Program-made: the position numbers and the translations under genes
Assembly: GCA_012729535.1 (NCBI GenBank)
Contig: JAAYCY010000005.1
Span: 1-64,000 of the forward strand
Source of the DNA: Methanomicrobiales archaeon
Lineage (GTDB): Archaea > Halobacteriota > Methanomicrobia > Methanomicrobiales > Methanospirillaceae
Direction of reading: 5' to 3'
DNA length: 64,000 nt
Part shown: one piece after another, positions 40,683 to 49,130 of the stretch
Position numbering within the stretch: position 1 is the stretch's first letter
How the letters are laid out: every line of letters starts with the position of its first letter
Notes under the pieces: generated by a model
Database searches by the model: none
What the model was told of the DNA's origin: nothing
Seen by the model: only the letters and a program-made list of their open reading frames with translations

Positions 40683-43176
40683 ACGTCTTCCCCTCCTTCT
40701 TGCACCTGCAGGATCTAAAGAGGCCCTTTATGCTGCATGTGCAGCTGGTGCAGATGCCGTTTATCTTGGTGGCAGACAGTTTGGAGCCAGGCAGTTTGCA
40801 GCAAATTTTTCTAACGAGGAACTGGAACATGCGGTCAGGTATGCTCATCTCCGGGGTATAAGGGTCTATATTACTGTTAATACTCTTATCACCGAACATG
40901 AGGTTTCTGATGTTGTCAGGTACCTGGTATATCTTTATAAAATCGGTGTAGATGGGGTTCTTATCCAGGATATCGGGCTATTATCCCTTGCTCATCAGTA
41001 TATCCCTGACCTTACTCTCCATGCATCCACCCAGATGGGAATTCATAATGTTCCGGGAGCCGTGTTTGCTGCAAAACACGGGTGTAGCAGGATAGTTCTA
41101 GCCCGTGAACTTAATCCGGAAGAAATACGGGAAATTGCAAAGGAATTATCCGGTCTTGATGTGGATCTTGAGATCTTTGCTCACGGTGCTCTTTGTTATG
41201 CCTATTCGGGCCGGTGTCTTCTCTCTTCTCTTGTTGGAGGAAGAAGCGGGAACCGGGGGATGTGTGCCCAGCCTTGCAGGAAACTCTACCAGCTTGAATC
41301 TGGAACCAAAGACCTGTGGGGACGGCTGGAGAATGAAAAACCCGATGGACATCCGGAATATCTCCTTTCAACAAAGGATCTCTCGGTATATCCTGTCCTT
41401 CCTGATATTGTGAATCTCCCGGTTTCGGTTTTGAAAATTGAAGGGCGGATGAGGTCACCTGAGTACGTGGCAGCAGTAACATCAATATATCGAAAAGTCC
41501 TTGATGCTATCCGGAATAGAACGTTTCATCCTGATCCCGAAGATATTGCCAATCTAACAATTGCTTTTTCCAGGGATTTTACAACCGGATATGTATCCGG
41601 AGCAGGTTTTTCTGATGTAATGGGCAGAAAATACCCTGGCAATCAGGGATATTGTATCGGAAAAATTATCTCTGCCCGGAAAGGAAAAGTCCAGGTCAGA
41701 CTTTCTTCTTCAATTATTCCGATGCAGGGTGATGGACTTGTTATCAGAGATTCTGACCGGGAAGAAGGTCTTATTCTCCGGAATAATCCAGTCGTGAATG
41801 GAGATATTATTGAATTGCCATCCCCCTTTAATCCAAAACCCGGAGCTCAGGTCAGCATCACGAAAAGAAGACTTCTCGATAAGAAAATATCGGAACTTTT
41901 AGGTTCTCCGGACGAGCGATATGCCGGTTCTCTTAAGATTTCATGTTCGGTGAATTTCTTCCATGATGGTAAAATTTCCGGAACAGGGACAGTAATTGAC
42001 CGGAATTCATGTGTTCATCCATTTGAATATCAGAGTCAGGAAACTGTTGAACCGGCAAAAACCCGGTCACTTTCCCGGGAGCAGATTTTAGAGCAGTTGA
42101 ATAAAACCGGGGGGACACTCTTTTCATTTTTAGAGATAGTAGTAACCGGAGAAGAAGGACTATTTGCCCCGGTCCGGGTGCTCAATACCTTACGGAGAGA
42201 AATTCTCCTTGCTGCAGAAGATGCAATTATCAAATCCAGAATTCCCAGACCCGAATCTATCTCCGGAATTCTGAAACGATGTGATGATATTACAGGAAAA
42301 AAAGAACCTGTTCAGAGTATACCATTATCTGACTTAGAGCTAATTTCTATCGTTTCTTCAACTGCAGAGGCACGTGCAGCACTTGAGAATGGATCTTTCC
42401 GGGTGTACCTGCTCTGGGAGCCATCCGGATTGGATATTTCATCTCTTCTGGAATATTCCGGCCGGATAGGGATAATGGTTCCCGGAGTCATCAGGCAGAA
42501 AGAGCTCGAAATATTTCTTACAGATTTCCAAGACATTATCTCTGCCGGAATTTATCACGTTCTTGTTGATTCACCTGGCATTGGTGAATATCTCATCGAA
42601 AAATTCCCCGGGATTTCAGTATCCGGATACTATGGCCTTCCTGTCACAAACAGCAGAACGGCCGGAGTATTTTCAGATTTTGAGTTCTGCACACTTTCGC
42701 CTGAACTTTCCGGACAGGAGATCCGGTTTTTGTGTTCAGGATATCAAAAGGCAGAAGGTCCTGACCTTGCGGTCTGCTGTCAGGGGCTGATTGAAGCTGC
42801 CGTAACAGAGGATAATCTCTGTTCTCTCTCATCTGTGAGCGGCTCTAATTCTTTTGCAATCCGGGATGAAAAGAGGTATTCTTTTCCGTTTTATTGTGAA
42901 AAGTCCGGCAGAACACATATTCTGAATTCATCAGAACATAGTCTTGTTGATGAATCTTCAGATCTCATGAAACTCGGTATCCGGCGTTTTATCATTGATG
43001 CCCGGAACCGTGGAATGGATTATGCCGCTGGGATGACAAGGCTCTGGAAACAGATTCTAAATGATGAAATTTCCAGCGAGGAAAGAGAATCAATCCGGGA
43101 AAAGATCATCGAAATGAGTTATCATGGAATTACGAGGTCCGGTTACAGAAGAGGACTTTCCGGAATAAAATCATAA
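40675..43176 (+). CDS. U32 family peptidase-like protein
   Basis: This 833-residue protein has the U32 domain over the first half: LLAPAGSKEALYAACAAGADAVYLGG, the characteristic EIFAHGALCYAYSGRCLLSSL, and GMCAQPCRKLY, whose cysteines may bind an Fe-S centre. The remainder resembles the C-terminal extension of long U32 proteins and ends in an additional alpha/beta part (about 560-800). Bacterial U32 members hydroxylate tRNA or rRNA bases and are not proteases in practice; the archaeal substrate is unknown. The start ATG at 40675 overlaps aroC by 8 bases, so it is expressed with the aromatic genes. The use of prephenate by some RNA-hydroxylating U32 proteins makes the location next to aroC interesting. 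Confidence 0.85.
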   Translation: MNKRLPLLLAPAGSKEALYAACAAGADAVYLGGRQFGARQFAANFSNEELEHAVRYAHLRGIRVYITVNTLITEHEVSDVVRYLVYLYKIGVDGVLIQDIGLLSLAHQYIPDLTLHASTQMGIHNVPGAVFAAKHGCSRIVLARELNPEEIREIAKELSGLDVDLEIFAHGALCYAYSGRCLLSSLVGGRSGNRGMCAQPCRKLYQLESGTKDLWGRLENEKPDGHPEYLLSTKDLSVYPVLPDIVNLPVSVLKIEGRMRSPEYVAAVTSIYRKVLDAIRNRTFHPDPEDIANLTIAFSRDFTTGYVSGAGFSDVMGRKYPGNQGYCIGKIISARKGKVQVRLSSSIIPMQGDGLVIRDSDREEGLILRNNPVVNGDIIELPSPFNPKPGAQVSITKRRLLDKKISELLGSPDERYAGSLKISCSVNFFHDGKISGTGTVIDRNSCVHPFEYQSQETVEPAKTRSLSREQILEQLNKTGGTLFSFLEIVVTGEEGLFAPVRVLNTLRREILLAAEDAIIKSRIPRPESISGILKRCDDITGKKEPVQSIPLSDLELISIVSSTAEARAALENGSFRVYLLWEPSGLDISSLLEYSGRIGIMVPGVIRQKELEIFLTDFQDIISAGIYHVLVDSPGIGEYLIEKFPGISVSGYYGLPVTNSRTAGVFSDFEFCTLSPELSGQEIRFLCSGYQKAEGPDLAVCCQGLIEAAVTEDNLCSLSSVSGSNSFAIRDEKRYSFPFYCEKSGRTHILNSSEHSLVDESSDLMKLGIRRFIIDARNRGMDYAAGMTRLWKQILNDEISSEERESIREKIIEMSYHGITRSGYRRGLSGIKS

Positions 43177-43182
43177 ATTCCC

Positions 43183-43188
43183 TTTTTT
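43183..43188 (+). terminator. Oligo-T run at the end of the aro operon
   Basis: Six T lie 7 bases after the U32 stop, followed by AT-rich DNA, fitting archaeal termination. Confidence 0.4.
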
Positions 43189-43371
43189 ATAATTATTTGA
43201 ATCCTAACAGAAATACTTCTTATATCTCATCTCATCACGATAAAGTGCCACCTGAAAAATTTTAGAATATTCGAAATAACCAGAATTTAACAGATAACGC
43301 TATCATATCATACATCAAGAATATCATCATCCGAATGTGAACTGATTAAATTATAGCCGGAAATGGGAAAA

Positions 43372-44202
43372 ATGAAGTCAATCATTTATTATTTTACCGG
43401 CACCGGAAATTCACTTTCCGTTGCAAAAAAAATCGCCGCTACCCTTGAAGAATGTGAACTGGTTCAGATCTCATCCATGAAAGATACTGCATGTGATATT
43501 GTTCCGGAAGCAGACCGTGTAGGTATCATATGTCCAGTATATTTTACTGGACTACCTGCAATGGTTGCTTCATTTGCAGATCGCCTTTACCTGGGCAGGG
43601 TAGAATATGTATTCTCTGTTGTTACCAATGGAGGAGGAGGAGGAATTTCTACCCTGACACAGCTTGATAGTATTATCAGGAGAAAATCAGGTCGCGGACT
43701 TTCTGCCGGATATTCTGTGATGATGCCAGGAAATTATATTCTGATGTACGAACCTCCAACCGGAGAAAAACAAGATAATATCCTGTCGTCTGCAGAAAAT
43801 GAAATCCAGAGGATTATTGATGATGTCAGACAGTGTAGGAAACACCCACTTCACCGATCACTATTATGGTCTCTACTCCATGCTATCCTGTATTCCTGGT
43901 TCATTTCAGGAGTTCATAACAAAGACAGAAAATTTTCCGTAAGTAACAAGTGTACATCCTGTGGGATTTGTACATCAGTCTGTCCTGCAGACAATATTGA
44001 ACTTATTGATAAAAAACCGGTCTGGAAACATCAGTGCGAACTCTGTTGTGCCTGTATCCACCTCTGTCCGGTAGAGGCAATACAGGCAGGTAAAAAGACG
44101 GCAGGAAGGATAAGGTACCGAAATCCGGAAGTAACCGTTTCAGAACTTCGAAATATTCCTCCCTTATCCGGAGAAGGAATAACCGATGAAATCTCACCAT
44201 AA
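43372..44202 (+). CDS. EFR1-type flavodoxin-ferredoxin fusion
   Basis: This 276-residue electron-transfer protein has an N-terminal flavodoxin-like fold with FMN loop YFTGTGNSLSVAKK and PVYFTGLPAMV, then a helical stretch, and two C-terminal [4Fe-4S] motifs (CTSCGICTSVCP and CELCCACIHLCP). This is the EFR1 family layout. Redox partners are unknown. The start may be the ATG at 43363 or the one at 43372; I prefer 43372 because the flavodoxin strand begins there. It is followed by a broken flavodoxin gene, 34 bases on. Confidence 0.85.
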   Translation: MKSIIYYFTGTGNSLSVAKKIAATLEECELVQISSMKDTACDIVPEADRVGIICPVYFTGLPAMVASFADRLYLGRVEYVFSVVTNGGGGGISTLTQLDSIIRRKSGRGLSAGYSVMMPGNYILMYEPPTGEKQDNILSSAENEIQRIIDDVRQCRKHPLHRSLLWSLLHAILYSWFISGVHNKDRKFSVSNKCTSCGICTSVCPADNIELIDKKPVWKHQCELCCACIHLCPVEAIQAGKKTAGRIRYRNPEVTVSELRNIPPLSGEGITDEISP

Positions 44203-44236
44203 ACAGGAAATGAAATAAAATTAAAAGAGGATAACT

Positions 44237-44691
44237 ATGAAATCTCTTTTGATCGTATATTCATACCATCATCATAATACTGAAAAAATCTCACAGGTCT
44301 TAGCAAAAATCCTTGATGCACAAATAAAAAGACCTCATGAGATAAATCCGGAAGAATTATCCGAATACGAACTTGTCGGGTTTGGTTCAGGGATATATGG
44401 AGGAAAATTTCATAATCTCTGCTCTCTTTGGCAGATTCACTTCCACATGTCACAAATGGTAATGCATTCATTTTTTCAACTGCAGCACTCATAGGAGATA
44501 CAAAAACCACTAAAGACCATTCATTGATGAGGGAAAAACTGAATTCTAAAGGATATGTTATTATTGATGAATTCAGTTGTAAAGGGTTTAATACGAATGG
44601 TTTTCTAAAATTTTTTGGTGGAATGAACAAAGGAAGACCCAATACTGAAGATCTCAAACATGCTGAAGAATTTGCATATAACATGATATAG
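44237..44691 (+). pseudogene. Flavodoxin gene with one frameshift
   Basis: This flavodoxin-family gene is split near 44413. The first frame reads LLIVYSYHHHNTEKISQVLA and GFGSGIYGGKFH. One A is then missing (CATAATCTC where CATAAATCTC is expected). Restoring it joins KFHKSLLSLADSLPHVTNG to the second frame, which ends in FFGGMNKGRPNTEDLKHAEEFA, a common flavodoxin C-terminus. The rest is well conserved, so the lesion is recent or a sequencing error. Confidence 0.75.
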
Positions 44692-45291
44692 AAAATTCAG
44701 AGATAATGATTCCAAAATAGTATAATGAAAATTGTTCTGGAACAATCCAGAATGGTTTACATAAACTATTGAGTGAATTTAATTAGTAACATTAAAAATA
44801 GTCTTTGTATCATTCCTATTTTGATTATGTTCAGCAGTTGACAAGAGTATGTATCGCCCTCAGGTATTAGAAGAAAATCTTAAAACCAGGCGGGTAATGA
44901 ACCCAATTTTTTAATTTACCTTCTCAACGGTCAGGAAGAAGCGATAAATTAGTAAATAACTATCCTCAATTACAGGTATCCTCAATTGCTGTAGCAGAAT
45001 TTCCCTATGGTATTAAACACTATAGCAACAGGGTGTATAAACCTACAATTGAATTTATCAATAAATATGAGCATGTTCCATTCAACACAAAACCGCTCAT
45101 ATTTTTGCAGAAGTATATCTAAGGATAATGAATCAGGGATTATAAATCTGAAACCATCTGAAATACCGGCCTTTAATAAGCCGGTTGTAATCTAAACCAA
45201 AAACAGTAACCCTTTTCCCTGTTTATAACGACATGCTTTTACATATTAGTTGATTAACCATGAGGTATTGAGAGTTCATTATGGGGGAGTT
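44692..45291. other. 600-base stretch with gene relics
   Basis: No intact gene is seen. At about 44996-45120 (plus strand) a stop-free stretch reads AEFPYGIKHYSNRVYKPTIEF and INKYEHVPFNTKPLIFLQKYI. This resembles the middle of a HemG/flavodoxin-domain protein. It has no start, and a continuation appears in another frame (to 45195). I take it as a decayed flavodoxin-like gene, with low confidence. Confidence 0.35.
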
Positions 45292-46122
45292 ATGGACAAT
45301 ATAGCATATTATTCAGAAAAAGTAGCGATTGTAACCGGGGCAAACTCAGGGATTGGATTTGCTCTTAGTGAAGAACTCTTAAAGAGAGGTGCGGTCGTCT
45401 ACATGGCTGGCCGCAGCCCGGATAAGTTAAAGGAAGCATCTGATAAACTCAGCTCATACAAAGATCGGATACACCTCCTTGTCATGAATGTGACAGACCA
45501 GCAGCAGGTGCAGAAAGGGATTGAGAATACCGCTGCAGAGGCAGGGAGAATTGATCTCCTCTTTAATAATGCAGGAGTCGGGGCTACACTGCCGTACGAA
45601 CAGGCAACCCTTAAAGACTGGAAGGCGATCATCGACACAAACCTCTGGAGTGTCATATATGGTGTGCATGCTGCTGTTCCCATCATGCTAAAGCAGGGAT
45701 CAGGCCATATCATAAACACCAGTTCAATTGCAGGAATCATTCCGTTTCCCTTCCAGGCACTCTATTCCCTGACAAAATTCGGAGTAACCGGGTATACTGA
45801 AAGCCTAAAGTATGAGCTCATGGACAAAGGACTGTTCTTTTCAACCGTCTGTCCGGCTAATATCGCGACTCCTATCTTTAACAAGAGTATAGATGGGAAA
45901 AGTCATGGAGATTTACGAGTTCCTGATGATGCTTATCCGGTGGACAAGGCTGCAGTTCTCATCCTTGACCGGGTATCTGAAAAGAAAGGGATTATCATCG
46001 TTCCTGAAGAACCATTCACCGGAATGTGGAAAAATTATGTCTCTGGAGAACTGGATGATGTGCTAACCCAGATGACCCGGGACAGAAGAGCGGCATTTGA
46101 AAAAGGCGGCATGTATTTCTGA
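45292..46122 (+). CDS. Short-chain dehydrogenase/reductase
   Basis: This 276-residue classical SDR has the cofactor loop TGANSGIG (residues 15-22), NNAG at 92-95, and the catalytic set N117, S145, Y158 and K162 (YSLTK). AGRSP after strand 2 suggests NADP. The substrate is unknown. The ATG at 45292 is preceded by GGGGGAG; an upstream start at 45250 would add 14 residues lacking family similarity. It is followed 18 bases later by two paralogous membrane protein genes, probably in one transcript. Confidence 0.87.
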   Translation: MDNIAYYSEKVAIVTGANSGIGFALSEELLKRGAVVYMAGRSPDKLKEASDKLSSYKDRIHLLVMNVTDQQQVQKGIENTAAEAGRIDLLFNNAGVGATLPYEQATLKDWKAIIDTNLWSVIYGVHAAVPIMLKQGSGHIINTSSIAGIIPFPFQALYSLTKFGVTGYTESLKYELMDKGLFFSTVCPANIATPIFNKSIDGKSHGDLRVPDDAYPVDKAAVLILDRVSEKKGIIIVPEEPFTGMWKNYVSGELDDVLTQMTRDRRAAFEKGGMYF

Positions 46123-46140
46123 AAACTGAAGCGTTGTCTC

Positions 46141-46761
46141 ATGTCTTTAAAAATCAGTTCAGAATCAGACCTCACGCTTGAAGTTGTTATCCTGCTCATT
46201 CTGGGGATATTCATGCTCATCTTCGGTCTCCTTCTCTTCCCGATTCATACCGGAGACCTGCCGTATAATCCAGATAGTATGTATGGCTTGTTTCTGGTTA
46301 TCGTATCTATCCAGATAATAACTATGGGGAGGACACCCTTTGGTGACCTCCGTCGTTCCTGGGCTGTCATTATTGTGGGAATGAGCACCGCTGTTCTTGG
46401 GATGATGGCATGTTTCATCCCTGGAATTTTGACTGATATCATCAGGATCATGGTCGGGGTTATCCTTCTTCTTGGAGGGATTGCCCTGATGTTTCAACTG
46501 TTCATCTCTGATAATAAAGCAAAAACGTGGATAAAAATTCCTGGAAAGGTGCGGCAGCTGATAGTTGCCTGCGGTCTTGTATACCTTCTTACATTCATTG
46601 CAGGTCTTATAACCCTTATTCCTGGATTAATAACCGATCCGCAGACCGGTTCATTACTGGTTCTCTATGGTATGACTCTCTTTTACCTTGCCTGGTGTAT
46701 CCAGGATGTCCGGAGACAGTATCCGGATAGCATGGCTGAAGACGGGATTGGGGGTGCATAA
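46141..46761 (+). CDS. Polytopic membrane protein, DUF308-like (paralogue 1)
   Basis: This 206-residue protein has about six hydrophobic helices. The pattern of paired helices with short loops (GIFMLIFGLLLFPIHTGDLPY, GMMACFIPGILTDIIRIMVGVILLLGGIALM) resembles DUF308/HdeD membrane proteins. It shares with the next gene the blocks LFP(I/V)...G.LP(Y/F)(N/S)PD, TP(F/L)G..(R/K)RSW and PGILTDIIR, so the two arose by tandem duplication. Its stop overlaps the next gene's start. No function is assigned. Confidence 0.7.
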   Translation: MSLKISSESDLTLEVVILLILGIFMLIFGLLLFPIHTGDLPYNPDSMYGLFLVIVSIQIITMGRTPFGDLRRSWAVIIVGMSTAVLGMMACFIPGILTDIIRIMVGVILLLGGIALMFQLFISDNKAKTWIKIPGKVRQLIVACGLVYLLTFIAGLITLIPGLITDPQTGSLLVLYGMTLFYLAWCIQDVRRQYPDSMAEDGIGGA

Positions 46762-47378
46762 TGGCATCAGATACAATCACTTCAGATTCCCGGTGCAGGT
46801 TATTCCGGGAAGCATCCCTTCAACTCTCCTTTGCCATAATCCTTCTGCTGGGAGTTCTCCTTGTTGTGCTTGGTATCCTTCTCTTTCCGGTAAACCTGGG
46901 TCTCCTTCCCTTCTCCCCGGACGGTCAGTTAGGTCTCCTCCTGGTCCTGACTGCGGTGCAGATGATGGCACTGGGAAGTACCCCGCTCGGCCAGTTCAAG
47001 CGTTCATGGTTCATGGTGCTAATCGGGATAGGATTTGCATCCATGGGCATTATCTCCTGTATAGTTCCGGGTATCTTAACAGATATTATCCGGGAACTGC
47101 TTGGTTTCTTAAACATCATCGGTGGAGGAATCTTCCTTCTTACCGGGTTTCCATCGACCTATAAGGCTATCCAAAACCCACCTCCAGAATTAATCTCCAA
47201 GCTCCCGATTTATAAAAAGATGCTGAGTACCCAGACGATACTGAATATCGTCTCAATATCGTTTGGGGTAAGTATGCTGTTTCCAGGTATTGTTTCAGGG
47301 TTTATTATATCAGGTATTATTATCATCAACGGATTACTGCTCTTCCTGCTGGTAAGGGTACTGCTGAAGATATCATAA
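46761..47378 (+). CDS. Polytopic membrane protein, DUF308-like (paralogue 2)
   Basis: This 205-residue tandem paralogue of the preceding gene has the same blocks (LFPVNLGLLPFSPDG, TPLGQFKRSW, CIVPGILTDIIREL) and about six hydrophobic helices. It starts on the last base of the previous stop codon, so translation is likely coupled. Function unknown; it may form a heteromer with paralogue 1 (inference). Confidence 0.7.
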   Translation: MASDTITSDSRCRLFREASLQLSFAIILLLGVLLVVLGILLFPVNLGLLPFSPDGQLGLLLVLTAVQMMALGSTPLGQFKRSWFMVLIGIGFASMGIISCIVPGILTDIIRELLGFLNIIGGGIFLLTGFPSTYKAIQNPPPELISKLPIYKKMLSTQTILNIVSISFGVSMLFPGIVSGFIISGIIIINGLLLFLLVRVLLKIS

Positions 47379-47472
47379 CTCTCAACTTTTTTTTAAAAGA
47401 CAAAAGGATACACTGATTATAGAAATTCAGGATCCTGGCTCATCTTCCAACAAGGGACGGGAGGAATGAAGC

Positions 47473-47703
47473 ATGTGCCGTTTCTGTAAAGAGTCCTGCC
47501 CGACGGGGGCGATAGATGTGAGGACCGACGAGAGAGATCCATACCGGTGTATCGCCTGTCCCGGATGTATATCCCGGTTTCCGGATGGGGTGCTGAGTGA
47601 GAATGATATGTCAGAGAGCTGGGAGTATAATCTCAATGGGGAGCAGATATCTGTAGAGAAAATGAGGGGGAAGAAGATCTTGATATCTGTAATTTTAAAT
47701 TAA
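47473..47703 (+). CDS. Small ferredoxin-like protein or fragment
   Basis: This 76-residue protein has two Cys clusters: CRFCKESCPTGAI and CIACPGCISRFPDG. The first has C-x2-C-x3-C-P, one Cys short of a full C-x2-C-x2-C-x3-C motif, and the second has C-x2-C-x2-C. The C-terminal half has no known motif. GGGAGG lies 9 bases before the ATG, supporting translation. It may be the surviving tail of a flavodoxin-ferredoxin gene, since no flavodoxin half precedes it. Confidence 0.5.
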   Translation: MCRFCKESCPTGAIDVRTDERDPYRCIACPGCISRFPDGVLSENDMSESWEYNLNGEQISVEKMRGKKILISVILN

Positions 47704-47760
47704 TACGTATCATTTTTCAGATCTAAAAAAAAATGAGTAGGTATCAGGAGGTCGTCATAT

Positions 47761-48639
47761 TCAGGCCGGAGACTCATTAATTTCAAGGAAGTTCAGGGCA
47801 TTTTGTCCGTACAATACGGGTTCCTTGTGGTATCCTGTATGAGGAAGTCCTTTAAACCGGACAAGCCAGGATCCGTTTATTTGTCCTGCAATCTGAAGAG
47901 AAAGAATGTCTGGAGTCAGGATATCTTCAGTCCCTACAACAAGCATTACATCCTTATTGATTCCTGAAAGTCCATCAAACGATCCATTCCACTCAAGGTT
48001 TGCCTTTGCTTCATTTCGAAGACCCAACGGTTCAGAAGAATTGTTTGCAACCGTTTCTATTATCTCGTGTAGAACTTTTGTTTCAGGTATGAGGACTGTA
48101 TAGGTATTAGAATCCAGAATAAGTTTTCGGACTCGTTCAGGATGATCAATAACTAATTGTTGGGAGGTAGATGACCCCATAGAAGCCCCATATACATGCA
48201 TACTATCATATCCAAGAGCGGATATCAGGGTTGCAGCATCATTTGCGTACTGGGCAATCGAAGGTGATGCATTATTATTACTACTATATCCAATCCCTCT
48301 GTGGTCATAAGTATATACATGGAATTTTGAGGCAAGGATGCCGATAAATGTCTCATTCCAGCCATCCATGGTTGCCCCGAATCCTTCTATCATAAGGAGA
48401 GGCTCACCTGATCCAAATTCCCTGTATCCAAGACTTACTCCATTTATGTCTGCAAATTGGACTGGGGTTTTGTCATATGATACCGATGGAACATCTGATC
48501 CTATTCTGTCTGAACTATTTTCAGAGCCAGGAATGACTACTGTTATAAAAAGGGCTAAAAGGCAAATAGCAATTAAAAATATCAGTGCATACTTTAGAGC
48601 GTTGTTCATAGAGATTCTCATCATACTGAATGCGATCAC
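47761..48639 (-). CDS. Membrane-anchored alpha/beta hydrolase
   Basis: This 292-residue protein has an N-terminal hydrophobic anchor (about 15-36) followed by an alpha/beta hydrolase fold. The nucleophile S153 is in GASMGSS, with acid D239 in GTEDILTP and H267 in LPHTGYH, and an oxyanion-side EGFGATMDGW. The anchor suggests a location outside the cytoplasmic membrane. The substrate is unknown; esterase or lipase-like activity is inferred from the family. The start may be the GTG at 48639 or one of the ATG codons within the next 10 residues. Confidence 0.82.
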   Translation of the reverse strand: MIAFSMMRISMNNALKYALIFLIAICLLALFITVVIPGSENSSDRIGSDVPSVSYDKTPVQFADINGVSLGYREFGSGEPLLMIEGFGATMDGWNETFIGILASKFHVYTYDHRGIGYSSNNNASPSIAQYANDAATLISALGYDSMHVYGASMGSSTSQQLVIDHPERVRKLILDSNTYTVLIPETKVLHEIIETVANNSSEPLGLRNEAKANLEWNGSFDGLSGINKDVMLVVGTEDILTPDILSLQIAGQINGSWLVRFKGLPHTGYHKEPVLYGQNALNFLEINESPA

Positions 48640-49130
48640 GATTCGTTATGATGTGTATTTAATTAACCGATAATCATATTTTGAGATAGTCGATCCGGCA
48701 AATCCATAAACTGGAAATTATGTTTCCGAGTGGAAAGGCTATAATATCAATCAGGATGTGAAATCAGTCGGGGAGAATATCAGGGATATTGCTAACTCCT
48801 CTGACCTGATTCCTTTTCAGGCAGATGGCATAATCTCTCCAAATGAATATCAATAAAATAAATTGTAATTCTTTAATTTTATGATTTCACCTTGTACAGC
48901 CAAATTGGAAATACAATGTACAATTTGTCCGCATCTATGAATTGAATATTTTTCCATGAAAATCTATGTGAAATTCTAAACAGACTCTGGATGGGGTTTT
49001 CATGAGTTAAGCATGAGATATAGCCTCATGGGAGTTTTTTAACATAAGTTTTTATTGTTTTCACCAGCATTTCTCCTTGCCCTGGACCAGCATAAAGAAT
49101 AATCTCCTGAGAGACTATCAATACTTTTAT
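48640..49130. other. Spacer with a 48-codon gene relic
   Basis: At 48710-48856 (plus strand) a stop-free segment reads TGNYVSEWKGYNINQDVKS, then VGENIRDIANSSDLIPFQAD and GIISPNEYQ before TAA. It looks like a protein C-terminus but has no start and a stop just before it. I take it as a relic of an exported protein gene. The remainder, to 49130, holds no gene I can support. Confidence 0.35.

Noticed and set aside
45007-45195. 62-codon frame
   Set aside because: The protein-like part of this region is in a different frame without a start, so it is treated as a relic.
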